A stretch of 10,739 bases of DNA from Lysobacterales bacterium (GTDB lineage Bacteria; Pseudomonadota; Gammaproteobacteria; Xanthomonadales; SZUA-36). This document shows, one piece after another, positions 5,660-10,739 of this stretch. The position numbers were made by a program, and so were the translations under genes. The notes below the pieces were generated by a model. The model saw only the letters and a program-made list of their open reading frames with translations. It had not been told where the DNA came from and made no database searches. Every line of letters starts with the position of its first letter. Position 1 is the first letter of the stretch. Where the stretch lies: contig JABSSV010000388.1 in NCBI GenBank assembly GCA_013213875.1, positions 1 through 10,739 on the forward strand, read 5' to 3'.

Positions 5660-6949
5660 TTAGCTGAGGTGTTCGTAGCGGGAACCGGGGAAGCAGACGG
5701 TAACTTGGGTGCCTTCACCGGGTTCCGATTCAAAACTGACCTGCCAGTTAAATCGGTCTGTGAGGCGCTTGACGATGGTCAGCCCAACGCCAAAACCGCC
5801 GCGCTGGCGACCTTTGCTGAAGAAGGCCTGATACATCTGCTCAGTCTCCTCCGCATCCATGCCCTTACCCGTATCTTCAATGGTCACCGTGTTCCGCCCA
5901 ACGCGTACCGTGACGCTGCCGGCATCTGTATAGGCGAAGGCATTGCGCACAAGGTTCCCGACCACGCTTTCCACCACCTTGATGGGCGCCAGCACCAGCA
6001 GTCGGCACTCCTCTTCCAGACGCGATTCGATCGGCGCATCCGGATAGATGATTTGCATGCGCTCAAGCTCCAGACAGGCAATCTCATTAACACTTACCCA
6101 GTCTCGGTCCAGGCCCTCTTCCCACTCGCGTGCCAGCAGCAAAAAGGCTTCCGTGAGGCGAATCATGTCGGTGGAATTGCTGCGAATGCGTTCAGCCATG
6201 GCCTGCTGCTTACTGTTGTCCTCTGTAGTCGCAATGAGCCGCTCTGCGGCCATCTTGATCACCGTAAGCGGGGTGCGCAGTTCATGGCTGGCATCACGGG
6301 TGAAGCGCCGTTCCCGTTCCGTGAAATCCGACACCTTGCTGATCAGGTCCTGCAGTGCCTCGGACAGCACGAGGATCTCCTGATCCGGATCCATGGCAGG
6401 GTCGATAGCGAGGAGGCTGGCATCGGGTGCCGCGGGATCCAACTGTTCGACCTGCTGTGCCAGATTGACGATGGGTGATACGGCCTGCCGTGAGACCCGG
6501 TAGGCGCTAAATAGCGACAGATAAATGACGGTCAATGCCAGCGCCAGCGGAATCAGGCCAAACAGGGTCACCAACTCTTCCACCTGATCAACCTCAAACT
6601 CCAGATACAGACGCTGACCGTTGTTCTCGCTGACCAGCAGCAGGGTTTCTTTGGGTTGCTTTTGGCGGTGAAAGCCAGGGTCCAGATTGCGCATCCGTTC
6701 CGGGATGCCGCCTTGAAAACCGTCCCGGTAGCCGGTCATGTTGGATGTGTCGGGCGGCGGCGCACCAGGTGCTGCCGCTTCGTTGGACCAGTAGTACTCC
6801 GCTTCGCCGAGCAGGGCCTGCTCGATCAGGACGTTCTCGACCAGGCGCGCGGCGACAAATATGCCCACCAGCACCGCCAGGGAGATGTAGATGGCCTGCA
6901 GCAGTAAGCTGCGGCCGAGGCGCCGGGTCAGGCCCCGGTCAAGCGCCAT
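5660..6949 (-). CDS. Sensor histidine kinase (HisKA/HATPase_c), partner of the adjacent regulator
   Basis: The 429-residue inner-membrane sensor has a first transmembrane helix at about 14-34, a periplasmic domain of about 90 residues (36-126), and a second helix at about 127-149. A linker/HAMP-like region and a coiled dimerisation segment follow. The H-box FTRDASHELRTPLTVIK has phospho-acceptor His222. The ATP-binding domain shows the N-box (VVGNLVRNAF, Asn332/Asn336), DTGKGM (Asp359) and GGFGVGLTIVKRL. All the catalytic motifs are intact. The periplasmic part contains DTSNMTGY and LDPGFH, motifs I have seen in related proteobacterial sensors but cannot tie to a ligand. The gene overlaps the end of the response regulator gene by 11 bp, so the two are co-transcribed and translationally coupled. 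I see no terminator after its stop, so read-through toward the DUF2878 gene 140 bp away is possible. Confidence 0.93.
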   Translation of the reverse strand: MALDRGLTRRLGRSLLLQAIYISLAVLVGIFVAARLVENVLIEQALLGEAEYYWSNEAAAPGAPPPDTSNMTGYRDGFQGGIPERMRNLDPGFHRQKQPKETLLLVSENNGQRLYLEFEVDQVEELVTLFGLIPLALALTVIYLSLFSAYRVSRQAVSPIVNLAQQVEQLDPAAPDASLLAIDPAMDPDQEILVLSEALQDLISKVSDFTERERRFTRDASHELRTPLTVIKMAAERLIATTEDNSKQQAMAERIRSNSTDMIRLTEAFLLLAREWEEGLDRDWVSVNEIACLELERMQIIYPDAPIESRLEEECRLLVLAPIKVVESVVGNLVRNAFAYTDAGSVTVRVGRNTVTIEDTGKGMDAEETEQMYQAFFSKGRQRGGFGVGLTIVKRLTDRFNWQVSFESEPGEGTQVTVCFPGSRYEHLS

Positions 6950-7625
6950 CGATGTCAGCCAGTCGATAGCCCAATCCCTGCACCGTATGCAGCAGTGGGC
7001 GGTCGAACGGCTTGTCGATCACTTTCCTCAGGTTGTATAGGTGGCTGCGAAGCGCATCGCTGTCGGGGACAATATCATCCCAGACCGCCCGCTCCAGATC
7101 GCGACGGCTGATTACCTTCGGCGATGCTTTCATGAGCGCAATGAGCAGCTTCAGGCAGATGGGGGTTAGCGTCAGATCCTGTCCGGCGCGTTCAACCTCA
7201 TAGGTGCCCGTATTCAGGGTCAGATTGGCCACTCGCAGCTGCTGGCTGGTCATTTCACCGGTGGCGCGACGCAGCATGGCATTAAGCCGTGCGTCAAGTT
7301 CCGCCATTTCAAACGGTTTGACCAGATAGTCATCCGCTCCCGCGTCCAGGCCGGCCACCTTGTCATCCAGCGTGTCACGGGCGGTCAGCATGAGAATGGG
7401 CGTGTCTTTACCCGCGTCATCTCGCAGCTTCTTGCAGATTTCCATGCCATCCATGCCCGGCAACATCAGGTCCAGGATGATGGCATCGAAACTCTCGGTG
7501 ACGGCCAAATGCAGACCGGTCAGGCCATCTGCCGCGTAGTCCACCTCATAGCCGGAGGCTTCGAGGTGATCGCCGACCATGGCGGCAATGTCGTGATTGT
7601 CTTCAACCAGAAGAATAAGACTCAC
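6939..7625 (-). CDS. OmpR/PhoB-family response regulator
   Basis: The 228-residue cytoplasmic DNA-binding regulator has a receiver domain at 1-120 with an acidic pocket Glu8/Asp9, phospho-acceptor Asp52 (in IILDLMLPGMDG), Thr81 (LMLTARD) and Lys103 (YLVKPFE). A winged-helix domain occupies about 128-224, including ISRRDLERAVWDD, the recognition-helix region SDALRSHLYNLRKVID and the wing LLHTVQGLGYRL. It is expected to be phosphorylated by the kinase encoded directly downstream. The start is a GTG (7625-7623) with GGA about 7 nt ahead; no in-frame ATG fits the MSLILLVEDN opening. The gene is divergent from the FAD oxidoreductase gene across 142 bp, so autoregulation of this shared region is plausible but unproven. 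Target genes are unknown. Confidence 0.95.
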   Translation of the reverse strand: MSLILLVEDNHDIAAMVGDHLEASGYEVDYAADGLTGLHLAVTESFDAIILDLMLPGMDGMEICKKLRDDAGKDTPILMLTARDTLDDKVAGLDAGADDYLVKPFEMAELDARLNAMLRRATGEMTSQQLRVANLTLNTGTYEVERAGQDLTLTPICLKLLIALMKASPKVISRRDLERAVWDDIVPDSDALRSHLYNLRKVIDKPFDRPLLHTVQGLGYRLADIDGA

Positions 7626-7767
7626 GGGATTTCCATCCTCTTTCTACTTATGCGGCAGCATACTCCGAACTTGTGAACCGCGCGTAAAAATTTTCTGTGG
7701 TCTTTGTCCATGCGCTTTTGAGCCGCGATGCGTTATTATCAGCGGCCTTATCCAAGGGATCACTAGC
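7626..7767. promoter_or_regulatory. Divergent intergenic region between regulator and oxidoreductase genes
   Basis: This 142-bp region must hold the start signals for both directions. For the rightward gene, TATTAT (7734-7739) is a plausible -10, with GCGCTT 16 bp upstream as a poor -35, and a good ribosome binding site AAGGGA (7754-7759) lies 8 nt before the ATG at 7768. An AT-rich patch (TAAAAATTTTC, about 7685-7695) lies mid-region. I find no clear direct repeats for an OmpR-type site and no convincing promoter for the leftward genes. Confidence 0.35.
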
Positions 7768-9267
7768 ATGTCGTCACCAATGCATGTCATCTGCGTCGGC
7801 GCCGGTCCGGCCGGCTTAACCGCGGCGCGTCATCTGGCTCGTGCCGGTGTGAAAGTCACGGTGCTGGAACGGGACCCTGTGCATGTGGGCGGGATTTCCC
7901 GCACCGAGCAGTACAAGGGCTTTCGCTTTGATGTAGGTGGCCATCGGTTTTTCTCAAAATCATCGGAGATTGAAGCTTTGTGGGATGACATGCTCGGTGA
8001 TCAGCTCATCACCCGGCCGCGCAAATCGCGCATTTTTTACAACGGTAAATTGTTCGACTATCCCCTCAGTGCCTTGGATGCACTGACCAAGCTGGGTTTT
8101 CTGGAAAGCTGTTATTGCGGCCTTTCCTACATGAAGGCACGTCTGTTCCCGATTCGTGATCCGAAATCCTTTGAGGACTGGGTGGTTAACCAGTTTGGGC
8201 GTCGCCTCTTCAACATTTTTTTCAAAACCTACACGGAAAAGGTGTGGGGTATGAAGTGTCGGGAAATCTCCGCCGACTGGGCCGCGCAGCGGATTAAGGG
8301 CCTGTCCCTGGGCAAGGCCATCGCCCAGGCACTGACGCCGTCCTTTATTCGCCGGCGCAGTGCGACGCCAAAGACCCTCATCGAGTCATTCCGCTACCCG
8401 CGGCTGGGGCCCGGTCAAATGTGGGAGGCGGCCGCTGACCAGGTCCGCGATGCGGGCGGTGACGTGTTCATGGGCATGGACGTGCAGCGCCTCACACGAC
8501 ACACGGACGACAACAGCTGGAGTGTTTTTGCGCAGGATAGTGAGGGCGTTGAGCACGAATACCGTGGGCAGCACGTGATTTCCTCCGTTGCCCTGCGGGA
8601 TCTGGTCAAAGCCTTCGATCCGGCACCACCGGAGCCGGTCATGACTGCCGCCGGATCACTGCGCTATCGTGACTTTCTTACCGTCGCACTGATTGTGCGG
8701 GATGTGGACTGCTTCGATGACAACTGGATCTATATCCACCAGTTGGGCGTCAAGGTCGGGCGCATCCAGAACTTCAAATCCTGGTCACCGCATCTGGTGC
8801 CAGATCCCGACCTCAACTGCCTTGGCCTCGAGTATTTTTGCTTTGAAGGCGATGGGCTCTGGGAGTCCCCTGATGAGAATCTGATCCGCCTCGCAGATGA
8901 GGAGCTGATTCAGCTGGGTCTGGTCACGGCGGGACATGTGATAGACGGGCGCGTTATTCGTCAGCCCAAGGCCTACCCGGTCTATGACGAGAACTATGAG
9001 CATCGCATCGCCCTGTTTCGGGACTGGCTGACAGCCGAAGCGCCGGGGCTGCACCCGGTAGGGCGCAACGGCATGCACAAGTACAACAATCAGGACCATG
9101 CCATGATGACGGCATTACTGACGGCCGAAAATATCCTGGCTGGTGAAGAAAATTGGGATGTGTGGCAGGTGAATGAAGACGCGGAATATCACGAGGCGGG
9201 CGACGATAAAACGCTGGCTCTGAAATCCGAGCGTCTCGTTCCGCGACCGCTCAAAGAGACCGGCTAG
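7768..9267 (+). CDS. FAD-dependent NAD(P)-binding oxidoreductase (HemY/UDP-galactopyranose mutase-like)
   Basis: The 499-residue flavoprotein opens with a Rossmann dinucleotide-binding motif (VICVGAGPAGLTAARHL, Gly11/13/16) ending in the ribose-binding acid Glu34. Next comes GGISRTEQYKGFRFDVGGHRFFSK, the second FAD signature of the HemY/amine-oxidase group. The middle contains FNIFFKTYTEKVWGMKCREIS, seen in UDP-galactopyranose-mutase-like enzymes. The C-terminal FAD-closing motif is GMHKYNNQDHAMMTALLTAENIL. There is no signal peptide. The start at 7768 is set by AAGGGA at 8 nt spacing; the frame stays open upstream, but that stretch runs back through the intergenic region and regulator start and looks non-coding. 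Proteins of this subfamily tend to be found near glycosyltransferases in surface-polysaccharide loci, and here a family 2 glycosyltransferase converges 7 bp away. The substrate is unknown; I infer sugar-nucleotide or polysaccharide chemistry rather than haem synthesis. Confidence 0.88.
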   Translation: MSSPMHVICVGAGPAGLTAARHLARAGVKVTVLERDPVHVGGISRTEQYKGFRFDVGGHRFFSKSSEIEALWDDMLGDQLITRPRKSRIFYNGKLFDYPLSALDALTKLGFLESCYCGLSYMKARLFPIRDPKSFEDWVVNQFGRRLFNIFFKTYTEKVWGMKCREISADWAAQRIKGLSLGKAIAQALTPSFIRRRSATPKTLIESFRYPRLGPGQMWEAAADQVRDAGGDVFMGMDVQRLTRHTDDNSWSVFAQDSEGVEHEYRGQHVISSVALRDLVKAFDPAPPEPVMTAAGSLRYRDFLTVALIVRDVDCFDDNWIYIHQLGVKVGRIQNFKSWSPHLVPDPDLNCLGLEYFCFEGDGLWESPDENLIRLADEELIQLGLVTAGHVIDGRVIRQPKAYPVYDENYEHRIALFRDWLTAEAPGLHPVGRNGMHKYNNQDHAMMTALLTAENILAGEENWDVWQVNEDAEYHEAGDDKTLALKSERLVPRPLKETG

Positions 9268-9274
9268 CCCCCGC

Positions 9275-10294
9275 TCATCGCGGTTTGAGTCCTTTGCCAC
9301 GCAGTTTGCGTGCGACAGCCAGAGGAATGGAAACCGCACAGCAGAGAAAGAACAGCCACTGGGCGGGTATGGCTCTCAGCGCGAAAAGAGGGCCACGGAT
9401 TTTTCTCAGATAGCGATAGAAACCGCTTTGCATGAGTACCATGATCAGCCCGCAGAGGGCGGCCGGTAGGGCGGACCAGGGCCACACGAGCGTTAGTAAC
9501 AGCAGCGCAGGAAAAAGGCCGCCAGCAAAGGTGGCAATGCGCGCCTTGTGGTTAATATTCAGATCCTGTTCTGAGCCATCCCGGGCCATAAGAATCAGCA
9601 TCCAGGGCACGCCCCGATGAAAGATATCAGTGCGTACCATGCCGCTGAGCGTCCAGCGCTTCCGGTGTTGACAGAGCATGTTTTTGATGATGGCGATTTT
9701 CAGATCCAGGTCGCTAATGCGGTACCCCAGTTCGATATCTTCCATGCCCATGTGGGATAACTGGGGATTGAAGCCCCGGGCCTGTTCGAAGGCCGCACGG
9801 GTGACAGCACCGCAACCGGTCCAGAAGGTGGATACCTTGGTCGGTGAGTTCTGATGGACCCAGCGATGATAAAGGTTTCGGTACTGGGATAGAAACCCCG
9901 CAGCGGCGGGCTGTTCGTCGTAGCTCCCGAAGCAGGCCCCGAGCGATTCCTCGGTGAACGCAGCGCGCGCTTTGGCGAGCGTGCCGGGGTGTACCACGCA
10001 ATCAGCATCGACAAACATCAAGAGTTCGCCTTGGCTGGCAGCGACGCCTGCGTTACGGGCTACCGCCGGGCCACCATTGCGCTCGAGACGAAGATATTTG
10101 GCGCCATGGGCGGCGGCAATCTCAGCCATGTCCTGCCCCGGAGAGGCGTCGTCCACGACGATAATTTCCAGCCGGTCGCCACCATCCTTACGCAGCGCTG
10201 CAAGACAGTGCGGCAGGTCTTCCCCGGCCTGATAGGCCGGGACAATGACCGACAGGGATGGGGCAGGGGTGATGTTTGGTGATGACTCGGACAT
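9275..10294 (-). CDS. Membrane-anchored family 2 glycosyltransferase
   Basis: The 339-residue product has an N-terminal GT-A domain. It opens SLSVIVPAYQAGEDLPHCLAAL, with nucleotide-binding VVDDASPG (Asp48/Asp49) and a DXD-type metal motif FVDADC (Asp96, Asp98). Acceptor-side GMEDIELGYRI (Glu185/Asp186, catalytic-base position) is followed by HRKRWTLSGMVRTDIFHRGVPW. Two or three C-terminal hydrophobic helices (about 255-292 and 309-328) anchor it in the inner membrane, so it probably transfers sugar to a lipid-linked or membrane-proximal acceptor. Where processive synthases have QxxRW, the sequence reads HRKRW, which fits the non-processive subgroup better. The ATG at 10294 lacks a visible Shine-Dalgarno, but no alternative start lies between it and the domain. 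The gene converges with the FAD oxidoreductase gene, with no clear terminator in the 7-bp gap. Confidence 0.92.
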   Translation of the reverse strand: MSESSPNITPAPSLSVIVPAYQAGEDLPHCLAALRKDGGDRLEIIVVDDASPGQDMAEIAAAHGAKYLRLERNGGPAVARNAGVAASQGELLMFVDADCVVHPGTLAKARAAFTEESLGACFGSYDEQPAAAGFLSQYRNLYHRWVHQNSPTKVSTFWTGCGAVTRAAFEQARGFNPQLSHMGMEDIELGYRISDLDLKIAIIKNMLCQHRKRWTLSGMVRTDIFHRGVPWMLILMARDGSEQDLNINHKARIATFAGGLFPALLLLTLVWPWSALPAALCGLIMVLMQSGFYRYLRKIRGPLFALRAIPAQWLFFLCCAVSIPLAVARKLRGKGLKPR

Positions 10295-10539
10295 GCGGAT
10301 GTCGTGGGCAGCAAGAGCGCGAGGTTAGCAACGGACCCTCATGCCTGCAAGCATCCTTGCGCGCTGAAAGCATGAGCCCGGTACTTTCACAAGCCAGTGC
10401 TGCCTGGCTGTGTAGGCTGCGTCTTCTCGGTTTGCTTTGCAGGTGGTAAGCCGGATAAAAATGACTGTTAAACAGTGTTTTATTGAGCTATGCTGAGATT
10501 GGGGATTAATGCGCTTGGGCGCCAACTTTGGGGATTCTA
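10295..10539. other. 245-bp divergent intergenic region with inverted repeats
   Basis: No convincing gene is present. It holds several inverted repeats: GCAAG/CTTGC (10347-10360), AGCCAG/CTGGCT (10392-10409, extendable by CAC/GTG past a bulged A), and an odd palindrome ACTGTTAAACAGT (10464-10476). None is followed by a T-run. A weak promoter for the rightward gene could be TTGAGC (10483-10488) with ATTAAT (10505-10510), 16 bp apart. The palindrome would then lie just upstream of the -35, a position suiting an activator or repressor site. Confidence 0.4.
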
Positions 10540-10739
10540 ATGGGTATATTGCGTCTGATTTTGGTGCTTGGGAGCTTTTGGCTTACGGCCAGCACCAGTC
10601 AGTCTGTGTCTGCGCAGGTTCCCGTGAGCGTGAATTTTGAGCTGACCGCGCCAAGCCTGGCGCCCAGTACGCCGGTCTATTTGACCGGCAGCGTTCCCGC
10701 GCTCGGAAACTGGAAGACAGACGCGATCACCATGGAGTA
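10540..10739 (+). CDS. Secreted CBM20 (starch-binding) domain protein, N-terminal part
   Basis: The ATG at 10540 is preceded by GGGGA at 5 nt spacing and opens a frame that runs off the window after 66 codons. It encodes a signal peptide (MGILRLILVLGSFWLTAS..., cleavage probably after VSA or nearby at residue 25), then VPVSVNFELTAPSLAP, TPVYLTGSVPALGNWK and TDAITME. The V-F-x-L...VYLTGS-P-LGNW pattern is the start of a CBM20 domain, which binds starch or glycogen-like alpha-glucans. The rest of the protein, where any catalytic domain (amylase-like or other) would be, lies outside the window, so the enzyme type is unknown. It is exported, and is transcribed divergently from the glycosyltransferase gene. 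Confidence 0.85.
   Translation, partial: MGILRLILVLGSFWLTASTSQSVSAQVPVSVNFELTAPSLAPSTPVYLTGSVPALGNWKTDAITME

Noticed and set aside
5669..6478. 269-codon plus-strand ORF opposite the histidine kinase gene
   Set aside because: Long but antisense to a kinase with all motifs intact; no membrane, signal or domain pattern and no ribosome binding site.
7597..7767. 57-residue N-terminal extension of the FAD oxidoreductase
   Set aside because: The extension is read through the intergenic region and the regulator start; the ATG at 7768 has a good ribosome binding site and sits 6 codons before the Rossmann strand.
9250..9290. CTCAAA/TTTGAG arms across the gap between the convergent oxidoreductase and glycosyltransferase genes
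   Set aside because: The arms are short and far apart with no U-tract; a shared terminator is not supported.
10325..10525. 66-codon minus-strand ORF upstream of the CBM20 gene
   Set aside because: It is mixed in composition, has no visible domain, and lies in a region of inverted repeats that looks regulatory.
1..10739. Search for CRISPR arrays, tRNA/rRNA genes, transposases, phage or toxin-antitoxin genes
   Set aside because: None seen by eye: no regularly spaced repeats, no cloverleaf or rRNA-like stretches, and no mobile-element proteins among the real coding regions.

Overview
This 10.7 kb window looks like the chromosome of a gammaproteobacterium of moderately high GC content. That inference rests on the FeSOD type, the YrdA-type carbonic anhydrase, the DUF2878/DUF6134 pair, the OmpR/EnvZ-like two-component pair and a ZnuD-like outer-membrane receptor. 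I see no insertion sequence, phage gene, tRNA, rRNA or CRISPR array. The window cuts a gene at each end: a YdcZ-type permease on the left and a secreted CBM20 protein on the right.

Left part (1-1600): the permease tail and sodB converge on a perfect 12-bp-stem hairpin that should terminate transcription in both directions. sodB has its own recognisable promoter. Upstream of it, on the same strand, lies a gamma-class carbonic anhydrase whose start codon is buried in a perfect 13-bp hairpin and overlaps the stop of a possible 11-codon leader ORF.

Centre (1630-5520, all minus strand): a closely spaced series runs DUF2878 membrane protein, DUF6134 exported protein, small exported Cys/His protein, ZnuD-like TonB-dependent receptor with three acidic/His-rich segments, then the carbonic anhydrase. 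I read this as a candidate divalent-metal (probably zinc) acquisition module that ends in a metalloenzyme needing that class of metal. The grouping is an inference from gene order and composition. The roles of the DUF2878, DUF6134 and small proteins are unknown.

Right part (5660-10739): an overlapping response regulator/histidine kinase pair is transcribed leftward. It diverges from an FAD-dependent, UDP-galactopyranose-mutase/HemY-like oxidoreductase, which converges with a membrane-anchored family 2 glycosyltransferase only 7 bp away. The last two are of types usually associated with polysaccharide or glycolipid synthesis. After a 245-bp intergenic region with several inverted repeats, the window ends in the first 66 codons of an exported protein opening with a starch-binding (CBM20) domain.

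The points most worth a second look are the hairpin/mini-ORF in front of the carbonic anhydrase, the putative metal-uptake gene set, and the small Cys/His exported protein.
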